From Herminiimonas arsenitoxidans (GTDB taxonomy: Bacteria > Pseudomonadota > Gammaproteobacteria > Burkholderiales > Burkholderiaceae_D), in the NCBI RefSeq assembly GCF_900130075.1, contig NZ_LT671418.1, positions 2,666,001 to 2,730,000 on the forward strand: a stretch of DNA of 64,000 nucleotides, in the 5' to 3' direction. Position 1 is the stretch's first letter. Each line of letters opens with the position of its first letter. Below are positions 25,884 through 34,976 of the stretch, one piece after another. The notes beneath the pieces were generated by a model. It saw only the letters and a list, made by a program, of their open reading frames with translations. It did no database searches and was not told where the DNA came from. A program made the translations under genes and the position numbers.

Positions 25884-27763
25884 AAACGGGATGGAAGGCA
25901 CAATTACTCGGCAGTCTCTTTCAGATTGGTTCAAGCAAACGTGTGTTGAAGTCGCAATGGACGACAGAAGGAGTGCCCTTTTACCGTGGACGAGAAGTCA
26001 CGCGGATGTCTATTGATGGATTCGTAGACAATGAACTCTTTATTGCTGAAGATCATTATGCCGAACTCGCACGCCAGTATGGCATACCTCAGGATGGTGA
26101 CATTATCATCACCGCTATCGGGACAATTGGTAATTCGTACATTGTTCAGACAGGAGATCGTTTCTATTTCAAAGATGCGAGCGTTCTTTGGATGAAAAAG
26201 ACTTGCGATGTTAGTAGTCAGTTCATTAATTACTGGTTGAAGTCACCAGTGTTTTACGACCAACTTGATCGCGGAAACGGAGCGACTGTAGATACGCTGA
26301 CGATTCAAAAACTTCAAAATGTTCAGGTGCTCACTCCGCCGCTCGCAGAACAACAACGCATCGTCACCACCCTCGACGAAGCCTTTGAATCCATCGCGAC
26401 CGCTCGTGTCAACGCTGAGCAAAACCTGCAAAACGCCCGAGCTCTTTTTGAAAGTTATTTGCAATCAATTTTCACGCATCGCGGTGAAGGATGGGAGGAT
26501 GCAAAGATCGGTCAACACATTCGGTTTATTGACTACCGTGGCAAGACGCCGACGAAAATGAACCAAGGTCTTCGTCTCATTACGGCAAAAAACGTAAAGA
26601 TGGGGTATGTCCAGCAAGAACCAATGGAATTTGTTGCCCCCGAGTCTTACGCCCCATGGATGACGCGCGGCATTCCACGTCGAGGCGATATTCTATTCAC
26701 TACAGAAGCTCCTTTAGCAAACGTGGCCCAATTAGATACCGATGAAAAAGTCGTTTTCGCGCAACGAATAATTATCATGCAGCCAGACGCGTCCAAGCTT
26801 GACAGCACCTTCCTAAAGTACTTGCTTCTCTCTCAACCTATTCAGCAACGTATTCGAGCAAAAGGGACTGGTGCAACAGTCCAAGGAATCAAAGCTAGTC
26901 TTCTGAGGCTGATTGATATTTCTTTCCCCACATCTCTGCCTAGTCAGCGAAAGATTGTTGAGATGCTCGACTCCCTTAACAGAGAAACCCAACGCCTGGA
27001 ATCCATCTATCAACAAAAACTCGCCGCTCTGGATGAACTCAAGAAATCCTTATTGCATCAAGCATTCTCTGGCGAGTTGACCAAGCATTTCAATACCGCA
27101 GTCGTAATTCCTTTTCCTAAAGCGAAAAACGACATGGCGCATATCGAATTGCACGCAGGCCTGCTCGCAATTGCCTATCAACGCCATCAAGAAGCTGGAA
27201 GCGCAAAGTTTTTCCATCACGTGAAATCTGAAAAAATTGTGCATATGGCGGAGGCGTATCTAGGCATTGACCTAGGTCGTACTCCAATCAAGGATGCTGC
27301 CGGCCCTAGCGATAAGCAGCATAGACTTGATGCTGAGAATTGGGCATATGAGAGTGGATTTTTCTCTTTCAAGCAAGTTGACGGCGGCGCTTACGATTTC
27401 AAAAAATTACCGAAATTTGACGCGCTTGTCGCGCAGACAAAGCAAATGTTAGGCGATCGATGCGCCGACCTTGATCGATTGCTGCAATTGATGTTGACAA
27501 TGGATATGCGTACTTCTGAGTTATTAGCGACGGTCTATGCTGCCTGGAATAATTTGCTCTTGCTGCAGAAGTCGGTTGATGATGAAGGTATTGTTCTAGA
27601 GGCGAGAGAAAACTGGCATCCCGATAAAAAGAAGATTCCGCGCAGTGAATTCTTTGACATGATCGCCTGGATCAAGCAAAAAAATATAATTCCTCTAGGT
27701 AGAGGAAAATTTGTTGGCCTGAAAAACAGTCCAGGTAACCTCCTTGACGTTTTAGATAACTGA
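25880..27763 (+). CDS. hsdS: Type I restriction-modification system, specificity subunit with C-terminal extension
   Basis: 627 aa, GTG start coupled to hsdM. Two target-recognition domains (~1-150 and ~205-355) are each followed by a helical conserved region (LAEQQRIVTTLDEAFESI and SQRKIVEMLDSLNRETQRLE), the normal end being LLHQAFSGELT near residue 400. About 225 further residues (27085-27763) are not part of a standard HsdS (usually 400-450 aa); the extension contains AHIELHAGLLAIAYQRHQE and a helical stretch DRCADLDRLLQLM. The second half is AT-richer than its neighbours, as expected for a shuffled specificity gene. Confidence 0.9.
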   Translation: MKTGWKAQLLGSLFQIGSSKRVLKSQWTTEGVPFYRGREVTRMSIDGFVDNELFIAEDHYAELARQYGIPQDGDIIITAIGTIGNSYIVQTGDRFYFKDASVLWMKKTCDVSSQFINYWLKSPVFYDQLDRGNGATVDTLTIQKLQNVQVLTPPLAEQQRIVTTLDEAFESIATARVNAEQNLQNARALFESYLQSIFTHRGEGWEDAKIGQHIRFIDYRGKTPTKMNQGLRLITAKNVKMGYVQQEPMEFVAPESYAPWMTRGIPRRGDILFTTEAPLANVAQLDTDEKVVFAQRIIIMQPDASKLDSTFLKYLLLSQPIQQRIRAKGTGATVQGIKASLLRLIDISFPTSLPSQRKIVEMLDSLNRETQRLESIYQQKLAALDELKKSLLHQAFSGELTKHFNTAVVIPFPKAKNDMAHIELHAGLLAIAYQRHQEAGSAKFFHHVKSEKIVHMAEAYLGIDLGRTPIKDAAGPSDKQHRLDAENWAYESGFFSFKQVDGGAYDFKKLPKFDALVAQTKQMLGDRCADLDRLLQLMLTMDMRTSELLATVYAAWNNLLLLQKSVDDEGIVLEARENWHPDKKKIPRSEFFDMIAWIKQKNIIPLGRGKFVGLKNSPGNLLDVLDN

Positions 27764-27836
27764 TATCGAGAACGTTGCAGTACCAAGTTTTGCGTTTGGT
27801 TTCATATTTAATAATTAAAATTAAGAATTTCAAACT

Positions 27837-30185
27837 ATGAACGAAGCCGAAACTCGCGCTGAATATATTGATCCTGCTCTAAAGGCTGCCGGTTGGGGTG
27901 TGGTCGAAGGTAGTCGGGTGCGACGCGAACACATCACGCCGGGTCGTATCGAAGGCGGTGGTAAACGCAGCAAGCCGGAGATTGCCGATTATGTACTCGA
28001 ATATCGCAATCGCAAACTGGCGGTGATCGAAGCCAAGGCTTGGGGCAAACCGCATACCGAAGGCGTGGCGCAGGCCAAGACTTACGCACACAAGCTGGCG
28101 GTGCGCTTTACCTATTCCGCTAACGGGCAGGTGATCTATGGCATCGACATGGTGAGTGGCAAGGAAGGCGATGTGCTCGCTTATCCGAGTCCGGATGAAC
28201 TGTGGCAAATGACCTTTGCGGTTGAGAATGCATGGCGCGACCGTTTTGCTGTTGTGCCTTTCGAGGACAAAAGCGGAACTTGGGGCGCTCGTTATTATCA
28301 GGACAACGCCATCAATGCCGTGTTGGAGGCAATCGCAGCCAAGCAGCAACGGGTTCTACTGACATTGGCAACTGGTACCGGTAAAACTTTTATCGCGTTT
28401 CAACTGGCCTGGAAATTATTTCAGAGTCGCTGGAGCTTGAAGGCGCGGGAAGTAGACGATGCGCAAGTTGAGTTGGAACCTACGGTGTATCGCCGTCCGC
28501 GCATTCTGTTTTTGGCTGACCGTAATATTCTCGCGGATCAAGCTTATAACTCGTTCTCCGCTTTTGCGGAGGATGCGCTGGTGCGCATCGATCCTGCCGA
28601 TATACGCAAGAAGGGGCGTGTTCCCAAGAACGGCAGTATCTTCTTCACGATCTTTCAGACATTCATGAGCGGGCCTAAAGTAGATGGTGTGGCCACGCCA
28701 TATTTTGGCGACTATCCGCCAGACTTCTTTGATTTCATCATCATCGATGAATGTCATCGTGGAGGTGCAAATGATGAAGGCAACTGGCGTGGCATTCTGG
28801 ATTACTTTGCGCCGGCAGTACAGCTTGGATTGACGGCAACGCCAAAACGCCGCGATAACGTCGATACCTATGCTTACTTCGGTGAACCGGTCTATGTGTA
28901 TTCACTGAAAGAAGGAATCAACGATGGTTTTCTGACTCCGTTCAAGGTCAAGCAAATCGCGACCACGCTGGATGAGTATGTGTATACATCGGATGATGAG
29001 TTAATTGAAGGTGACGTCGAGGTCGGTCGGCGTTATGAAGAGAAAGATTTCAATCGCATCATCGAAATCAAGCAACGCGAAGCGTATCGCGTGAAGTTAT
29101 TCATGCGGATGATTGATCAGCGTGAAAAGACAATTGTTTTTTGCGCGACGCAGTTGCATGCGTTGGCAGTGCGCGATCTGATCAATCAAATCAAGACCGC
29201 TAGCGATCCGTTTTATTGTGTGCGTGTGACGGCAGAGGATGGTGCGTTGGGTGAGCAATCGCTACGCGATTTTCAGGATAATGAAAAAACCATTCCTACT
29301 ATTTTGACTACGTCACAAAAGTTATCGACTGGTGTTGATGCACGCAATGTGCGCAATATCGTATTGATGCGGCCTATAAATTCGATGATTGAATTCAAAC
29401 AAATCATAGGCCGTGGTACACGCCTGTATGACGGTAAGGATTTTTTCACGATCTACGATTTCGTCAAAGCGCATCATCATTTCAGCGATCCAGAATGGGA
29501 TGGTGAACCAGTTGGTAACACAACGGAGTCGACAAATTCCTCCACTACGGTAGTTATTGCTGATGATAGAGCAGATCAAGAGCGTGAATCCTACGAAACG
29601 CGTAAGAAAATTCGCATCAAGTTACGAGATGGTAAGGAACGCAGCATTCAGCACATGATGGCAACTAGTTTCTGGAGTGCCGATGGCACACCCATGTCAG
29701 CAGCACAGTTTTTGGAAAGCCTGTTTGGTACGTTGCCTGATTTTTTCAAGAATGAAGATGAATTGCGTGCAATCTGGAGCTTGCCGGAAACACGTAAGGC
29801 ATTGTTAATGGGTTTGGCCGACAAAGGTTTTGGCAAAGACATGATGGCCGAGATGCAAAAGGCCGTCGATGCAGAAAAAAGCGATCTCTTCGATGTATTG
29901 GCCTATGTCGCATTTGCCTTACCAACATTGACGCGCGAAGAACGTGCTGCCAATGCGCAAATAGCGATCCATGCCAATTTTAACGATAAGCAGCAGAGCT
30001 TTCTTGATTTTGTGCTGGCGCAGTATGTGCAACAGGGTGGTGATGAACTTGATCAGGAGAAGCTATCCCCATTGATCAAGTTGAAATACAACGCGATTGC
30101 CGATGGCATGGATGCATTAGGTGGACCGGCACAGGTACGCGATGTTTTTGTCGGGTTTCAGAAATATTTGTATCAGCAGGCTTGA
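27837..30185 (+). CDS. hsdR: Type I restriction-modification system, restriction/translocase subunit
   Basis: 782 aa, EcoEI (type IB)-like length. The N-terminal PD-(D/E)xK nuclease has D51 and E65-A-K67 (VIEAKAW). The superfamily 2 translocase has Walker A TGTGKT (~179-184), DECH (304-307), LTATPKR and helicase motif VI in IIGRGTRLYDG. It uses ATP to pull DNA and cuts when stalled. It starts 73 bp after hsdS, whose intervening stretch is AT-rich and may carry a weak own promoter. Confidence 0.95.
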   Translation: MNEAETRAEYIDPALKAAGWGVVEGSRVRREHITPGRIEGGGKRSKPEIADYVLEYRNRKLAVIEAKAWGKPHTEGVAQAKTYAHKLAVRFTYSANGQVIYGIDMVSGKEGDVLAYPSPDELWQMTFAVENAWRDRFAVVPFEDKSGTWGARYYQDNAINAVLEAIAAKQQRVLLTLATGTGKTFIAFQLAWKLFQSRWSLKAREVDDAQVELEPTVYRRPRILFLADRNILADQAYNSFSAFAEDALVRIDPADIRKKGRVPKNGSIFFTIFQTFMSGPKVDGVATPYFGDYPPDFFDFIIIDECHRGGANDEGNWRGILDYFAPAVQLGLTATPKRRDNVDTYAYFGEPVYVYSLKEGINDGFLTPFKVKQIATTLDEYVYTSDDELIEGDVEVGRRYEEKDFNRIIEIKQREAYRVKLFMRMIDQREKTIVFCATQLHALAVRDLINQIKTASDPFYCVRVTAEDGALGEQSLRDFQDNEKTIPTILTTSQKLSTGVDARNVRNIVLMRPINSMIEFKQIIGRGTRLYDGKDFFTIYDFVKAHHHFSDPEWDGEPVGNTTESTNSSTTVVIADDRADQERESYETRKKIRIKLRDGKERSIQHMMATSFWSADGTPMSAAQFLESLFGTLPDFFKNEDELRAIWSLPETRKALLMGLADKGFGKDMMAEMQKAVDAEKSDLFDVLAYVAFALPTLTREERAANAQIAIHANFNDKQQSFLDFVLAQYVQQGGDELDQEKLSPLIKLKYNAIADGMDALGGPAQVRDVFVGFQKYLYQQA

Positions 30186-30223
30186 GCGAATCTCCCAATT
30201 ATTAATAATCAACAGAAGAAATA

Positions 30224-30811
30224 ATGAAAAAACTTTTTCCCCTCGCATCGGTATCTTTGGTTTTATTGCTCTCGGCTTGCCTTGTTCCTGAAAAATTTTC
30301 TGCAAAAATTGATGTTCAGCCAGATGCTAGTTATATCTTTAACTATTCCGGCACGGTCATCAATGCACTCGCGGCTGCGCAAATAAAGAAGGCAGGTGCA
30401 TTGAGTGAAAAAGACCAGGCCAGCCTTGCAAAAGAAGTGGGTGCTTTTTCGAAAAATGCCGATGTAAAACGCGCGGTGTACAAAGGCGATGGTCGTTACG
30501 AGCTAGAAATTGAAAGCAAGAAAAAACCAGGCGAATCCTTGCGCATGCTTGATATTTTTAGCGTCAGTACCGATAAGAGTGGGGTGATGACTTTGGCGTC
30601 TGCTGAAATTAACGACAAGACGAAACGTGAGCTGGCCGAGTTGGATATTAAGATCGGCGGCACATTAGAAATCAGCCTCCCTAAAAATGCAGAAGTCCTT
30701 TCCCATAACGCAACGTCTTCGCCTAAATTATTTGGCCTGTTTGGTACTTATTCTTGGAAGATTGGGAGTGCAGATCAACGGCCGATGATGAAAATTAAAT
30801 TTAAGCAATAA
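30224..30811 (+). CDS. Hypothetical lipoprotein
   Basis: 195 aa. Signal peptide with lipobox LSAC (Cys19). The mature part starts with FSAKIDVQPDASYIFNYSGT and ends in a beta-rich segment (LFGLFGTYSWKIGS) reminiscent of small envelope lipoproteins that form a beta-sandwich. No catalytic motif is visible. It lies 38 bp after hsdR on the same strand and is closed by a terminator, so it may be co-transcribed with the restriction system, though function in restriction is unlikely. Confidence 0.75.
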   Translation: MKKLFPLASVSLVLLLSACLVPEKFSAKIDVQPDASYIFNYSGTVINALAAAQIKKAGALSEKDQASLAKEVGAFSKNADVKRAVYKGDGRYELEIESKKKPGESLRMLDIFSVSTDKSGVMTLASAEINDKTKRELAELDIKIGGTLEISLPKNAEVLSHNATSSPKLFGLFGTYSWKIGSADQRPMMKIKFKQ

Positions 30812-30836
30812 AGTCCTCAGTAAGTAAGCTAGTTAG

Positions 30837-30866
30837 AAAAAGCTCGCGTATAAGGCGGGCTTTTTT
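30837..30866 (+). terminator. Terminator after the hsd operon and lipoprotein gene
   Basis: AAAAAGCTCGC (30837-30847) pairs with GCGGGCTTTTTT (30855-30866, one G-T pair), ending in a T run. Confidence 0.82.
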
Positions 30867-30942
30867 ATTACTTGGGCCAGCAAGAGAGTAAACTGCGCTC
30901 ATCTTTCGCATTTCCGCGATACGAACATTCTTGTGAGTAACT

Positions 30943-33327
30943 ATGTCTGAAGCATCCTTCCCCCTATTTGCCGACCTTAATCTGAGCGAGCCTATCCTGC
31001 GCGTGCTGCAGGAATTGGGTTATGAGTCGCCGTCGCCGATTCAGGCAGCCACGATCCCGCTGCTGATGAATAACCGCGATGTGCTTGGGCAAGCGCAGAC
31101 CGGTACCGGTAAAACAGCGGCTTTCGCTTTGCCTATTCTGGCGCGTATTGATATCAAACAGACCACGCCGCAGGCTTTGGTGCTGGCGCCTACGCGTGAA
31201 CTAGCGATCCAGGTGGCGGAGGCTTTTCAGCGTTATGCGACGTATATTCCCGGTTTTCATGTGTTGCCGATTTATGGCGGCCAGAGCTATGGCTCACAGT
31301 TGAGCGCATTGCGCCGTGGCGTGCATGTGGTTGTCGGTACGCCAGGTCGCGTGATCGATCATCTGGAAAAAGGCTCGCTTGATCTGTCCAAGATCAAGAC
31401 GATGGTGCTGGATGAAGCCGATGAGATGCTGCGCATGGGCTTTATCGATGATGTGGAAACGATTCTGCAAAAAACACCGGAATCGCGTCAGACCGCATTG
31501 TTCTCCGCGACCATGCCTTCTGCCATCAAGCGTATCGCCACGACTTACTTGCGCGATCCTGACTTGATTACTGTCGCTGCCAAAACCGGCACTGCCGACA
31601 ATATCCGTCAACGTTACTGGCTGGTCAGTGGCATGCAGAAGCTGGAAGCGCTCACGCGTATTCTGGAAGCGGAAACCTTCGACGGCATGATCATCTTCGC
31701 GCGTACCAAACTGGGCACCGAAGAATTGGCGAGCAAATTGCAGGCGCGCGGTTTCTCCGCTGCGGCAATTAATGGCGACATTCAGCAACAACAACGCGAG
31801 CGCACGATCCAGCAACTGAAGGATGGCAAGATCGACATTCTGGTGGCGACCGACGTTGCTGCGCGCGGTCTGGACGTTGAGCGCATCAGCCACGTTATTA
31901 ACTACGACGTACCGCACGATCCGGAAAGCTATACCCACCGCATCGGTCGTACCGGCCGTGCTGGCCGTAGCGGCGAAGCGATTTTGTTCATTGCTCCGCG
32001 TGAACGCAATCTGTTGAAGGCGATCGAGCGCGCTACGCGTCAGCCTATCTCCGTGCTGGAATTGCCTAGCGTGGAAGCGGTCAACGATGTGCGTATCTCC
32101 AAGTTCAAGGAGCAGATTGCAGAAACCATCGCTGCCGGTGGTTTGGATGTATTCCACTCGCTGATCGAGGATTACGAGCGTGAACACAATGTGCCTGCAG
32201 TGGAAATCGCTGCGGCATTGGCCAAAATGGCGCGCGGTGATGTGCCGCTGCTGATCGATAAAAACAAACCAGCGCCACGTGAATCGTGGGGCAGCGACAA
32301 GCCGGTATCCGGCGGTCGCTTTGAACGCTCAGAACGTTTTGAGCGCAATGATAGACCAGAGCGTTCGGAAAGATTTGAGCGTCCTGAACGTAGCGAACGC
32401 TCGGCTGCGCCACGCAAGGAACGCGTTCCACGTGCGCCGGATGAAGGCATGCAAACCTTCCGTATCGAAGTCGGTCATGCGCACGGCGTCAAGCCGGGCA
32501 ACATCGTCGGCGCGATTGCGAATGAAGCCAACCTCGATTCCAAATACATCGGCCGCATCGAAATCTACGACGATTACAGCACGCTCGATTTGCCTGAGAG
32601 TCTGTCGCCGGAACAATTCAATCACCTCAAAGCAGTGTGGGTGGCTGGACAGCAATTGAATATCAGCCGCGATGGCGAAGCTGCATCATCCGCGCCAGCA
32701 CCAAAGGCTGCACCGCGGAAAGAAGCCTCGTTCGACAAGCCTGTGCGTAAAGAAAAAGACTTTTCTGAAAGCAAAGAACGTCCGGCACGTGCTGAACGAC
32801 CAGCGCCGACAGCTGCAGCTCCGAAAGAACATTTTGAAAGCGACGAGCCAGCGGTGAAAGAGCCGGGCGCGCAAAAGAAAGAACGTACTGCACAGAAAAA
32901 AGCAGGCGCGGTTGAGATGGAAGCTTTCCGTATCGAGGTTGGCCATACGCACGGCATCAAGCCAGCCAACATCGTTGGTGCCATCGCGAATGAGGCGGGA
33001 CTGGAAGCCAAATATATCGGACGCATCGAGATTTTCGATAATTACAGCTTGCTGGATTTGCCTGCCGGCATGCCGACAGAAGTATTCGATCAACTGAAAA
33101 CGGTCGCGATAGGTCAGCACAAATTGCGCATCAGCCATTCCGGCGTGCGTCCAACGGAAGAGCCATCTCTCGACAAGCGCGTCACTCTGGCTGCGCCGAA
33201 CAAAGGCGGCGACCGACGCGTAGCGGAAAAAGCGCGCAATACCAAAGCGCCTTCGAAAAGAACAGCTGGCGCGCCTAGCCGTCCTTTTGATCCGACCAAG
33301 CCTAAGGTGAAGTTGAATCGCAAGTGA
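30943..33327 (+). CDS. deaD: DEAD-box RNA helicase (DeaD/CsdA type) with two RNA-binding domains
   Basis: 794 aa. Helicase core 1-~370: AQTGTGKT (51-58), PTRELAIQVA, DEAD (157-160), SAT, HRIGRTGRAGRSG. A Ser/Glu/Arg-rich linker with RFERSE-type repeats (about 455-490) leads to a DbpA-type RNA-binding domain at ~503-580 (FRIEVGHAHGVKPGNIVGAI). A second Lys/Glu/Ala-rich linker (~585-655) leads to another, closely similar domain at ~659-733 (FRIEVGHTHGIKPANIVGAI). CsdA/DeaD has one. DeaD proteins unwind RNA in ribosome assembly and cold adaptation. Monocistronic with terminator. Confidence 0.92.
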   Translation: MSEASFPLFADLNLSEPILRVLQELGYESPSPIQAATIPLLMNNRDVLGQAQTGTGKTAAFALPILARIDIKQTTPQALVLAPTRELAIQVAEAFQRYATYIPGFHVLPIYGGQSYGSQLSALRRGVHVVVGTPGRVIDHLEKGSLDLSKIKTMVLDEADEMLRMGFIDDVETILQKTPESRQTALFSATMPSAIKRIATTYLRDPDLITVAAKTGTADNIRQRYWLVSGMQKLEALTRILEAETFDGMIIFARTKLGTEELASKLQARGFSAAAINGDIQQQQRERTIQQLKDGKIDILVATDVAARGLDVERISHVINYDVPHDPESYTHRIGRTGRAGRSGEAILFIAPRERNLLKAIERATRQPISVLELPSVEAVNDVRISKFKEQIAETIAAGGLDVFHSLIEDYEREHNVPAVEIAAALAKMARGDVPLLIDKNKPAPRESWGSDKPVSGGRFERSERFERNDRPERSERFERPERSERSAAPRKERVPRAPDEGMQTFRIEVGHAHGVKPGNIVGAIANEANLDSKYIGRIEIYDDYSTLDLPESLSPEQFNHLKAVWVAGQQLNISRDGEAASSAPAPKAAPRKEASFDKPVRKEKDFSESKERPARAERPAPTAAAPKEHFESDEPAVKEPGAQKKERTAQKKAGAVEMEAFRIEVGHTHGIKPANIVGAIANEAGLEAKYIGRIEIFDNYSLLDLPAGMPTEVFDQLKTVAIGQHKLRISHSGVRPTEEPSLDKRVTLAAPNKGGDRRVAEKARNTKAPSKRTAGAPSRPFDPTKPKVKLNRK

Positions 33328-33383
33328 TGATCTGAGTAATTACATCTAATCGCTTGCGTTTGATCGCAGGTACACAGAGTTAA

Positions 33384-33418
33384 AAAGAGGGCGATTTATT
33401 TCGCCCTCTTTTTTTTGT
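33384..33418 (+). terminator. Terminator after the helicase gene
   Basis: AAAGAGGGCGA (33384-33394) pairs with TCGCCCTCTTT (33401-33411), then more T. A strong hairpin with flanking A and T runs. Confidence 0.92.
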
Positions 33419-33549
33419 CCTTGTCATTTGGGTTGAGTGTACGCGCTGGTCTGTTGCTGATTTGATGCAATCCGCTGGCTCATACTCCAAAAGTGCCACC
33501 GCGCTCAAACCTGCGCTATTATTGGCAATCGGCAACCGCCTGCGAGGTA

Positions 33550-33675
33550 ATGATGAACACCTTACTTTTCGGTTTGTTTTGTATCGTCCTGCCACTCTGG
33601 CTGTTCGCGGGTTTGTATCTCGGCGTGGAAATCGCCGACGACCTGAAGAAGCGCTATCTCAAGAAGATAAAGTGA
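33550..33675 (+). CDS. Small single-span membrane protein
   Basis: 41 aa (40 if the second ATG at 33553 is used). One hydrophobic helix (LLFGLFCIVLPLWLFAGLYL) and a charged tail (ADDLKKRYLKKIK), a layout seen in many bacterial small membrane proteins. GAGG stands 4-7 nt before the ATGs. No neighbour clearly belongs with it. Coding status is plausible but unproven. Confidence 0.5.
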   Translation: MMNTLLFGLFCIVLPLWLFAGLYLGVEIADDLKKRYLKKIK

Positions 33676-33910
33676 GCGCTCTCTGCCGATAGTTGGCGCT
33701 CACATCAGCGGAGCAATTCCGCGTGATGGCAACTCCTTCCTTGCATCCTTGATAACGTCCGGATGTCTTCCCCGCAGTGATGATGCTTATTGAGTCAGTG
33801 TCGCGCGCGCCTGTTTCTATCTCTATCGATTTGTTTCATCACCGTGGCATGCATAGTTCGCAGGTGCGGCAGGCATAGTCTGTATAGTGCGTGATCGACT
33901 CAAGGCATAC

Positions 33911-34213
33911 ATGAAAAAAATCACCGTCACTTTATTACTGAGTATTTCTTCTGCGTTCGCACATGCTGACGCCAACATGGATAGGCAATCGTATTGCGCC
34001 AGCTACGGTGCCATGTTCACATCCATCGCCGCATGGCGCGATCAAGGTGCAAAGCCTGAACATACGCTCGACATGATCATCGGCGTCAAAGGGATACCGC
34101 TACAGGCGAAGAAGGATGCAATACAGACGGTTTATTTTGACAAGGCTTTGGCAAATTCCAGAGGCAAGGAATTCGGCCATCAAGTGCGCTTGAGTTGCCT
34201 GGCCGAGAAGTGA
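33911..34213 (+). CDS. Small exported protein of unknown function
   Basis: 100 aa. The signal peptide ends at AHA-DA (residues 1-18). The mature protein has two Cys (SYCASYG and RLSCLAEK) likely to form a disulfide linking the two ends of a helical domain. AAGG precedes the ATG at 33911; the frame is open from 33887 but the earlier start would spoil the signal peptide. Family not recognised. Confidence 0.65.
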   Translation: MKKITVTLLLSISSAFAHADANMDRQSYCASYGAMFTSIAAWRDQGAKPEHTLDMIIGVKGIPLQAKKDAIQTVYFDKALANSRGKEFGHQVRLSCLAEK

Positions 34214-34276
34214 GTTGAAGAGATGCTGCGACGATGCGTGCTCTGGCTGATCGTCGCAGATAAAAGCGTGAGCGCT

Positions 34277-34777
34277 CTATCCGATATAGGATAAAACAGC
34301 GAAGTCTCCGCCATTGAATTGAAATTCCCCCACCTCGCGCATACCCATGCGTGCATGTGCGCGTATCGATGCTTCGTTATCGCGTCGTATAAAGAGTATG
34401 CCTTCGCGCCCCGATTCCAGACGGCGCAATTCTGCAAACATGGCTTGCGCCAAGCCCTTGCCGCGCTCATTTGCATCTACGCAGATTGGGCCATATACAT
34501 AAGCATTCGTTGAACCTTTGTATGCAGCGAACATCGCTTTGACTATCGCCAGATCGGCATTCATCTCGCGTGTGGTCGTCATCAGGAATCCAACTACTTT
34601 CTCATTGCGGCGCGCAACGATTAGCGGCATATCCTCCATCATCGCCGCCACGCGTGGGCGTGGCAGATTGGCCGACAAGGTGCCGCCTTGATCTACCTGA
34701 TTGGCAGCTTGCAGTTTGAGGATGCCGTCTAGATCAGCTTCGCTGGCCTTGCTGATGGTGCCGAGGTTTTCAGTCAT
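34277..34777 (-). CDS. GNAT-family N-acetyltransferase
   Basis: 166 aa. GNAT fold signs: LKLQAANQVDQGG in helix 1, the acetyl-CoA-binding loop ANERGKGLAQAMFAEL (R/Q-x-x-G-x-G/A form), and ASIRAHARMGMREVGEF in the last part. Substrate unknown. ATG 34777 is used; the frame extends to a TTG at 34795. Not obviously in an operon with neighbours. Confidence 0.82.
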   Translation of the reverse strand: MTENLGTISKASEADLDGILKLQAANQVDQGGTLSANLPRPRVAAMMEDMPLIVARRNEKVVGFLMTTTREMNADLAIVKAMFAAYKGSTNAYVYGPICVDANERGKGLAQAMFAELRRLESGREGILFIRRDNEASIRAHARMGMREVGEFQFNGGDFAVLSYIG

Positions 34778-34891
34778 AGAGTTAGTCTCCGACAAGAGGC
34801 AGTCTGTTCATGTTTTTGCAAGCGTAGTCTATGCGCTACTCATGTTGCAAGCGCTTGCGATGTGTTTTTATTTGTGTCGGAATCAGCGCTT

Positions 34892-34926
34892 AAACAAAAG
34901 GGTTACGTTCGCACGTAACCCTTTCT
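34892..34926 (-). terminator. Terminator of the MFS gene
   Basis: Perfect 12-bp stem AAAGGGTTACGT (34897-34908) / ACGTAACCCTTT (34913-34924) with a TCGC loop; on the minus strand it is followed by TTGTTTA. It ends transcription of the MFS gene at 34977. Confidence 0.85.
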
Positions 34927-34976
34927 TGAGTCTGAGCGCGACGGATTAACAGTCAGTCGCTCGAATAAACATCTGC

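Noticed and set aside
24432..30811. Restriction operon as part of a mobile island
   Set aside because: No integrase, transposase, tRNA or flanking direct repeat was seen on either side; only the specificity gene looks compositionally different.
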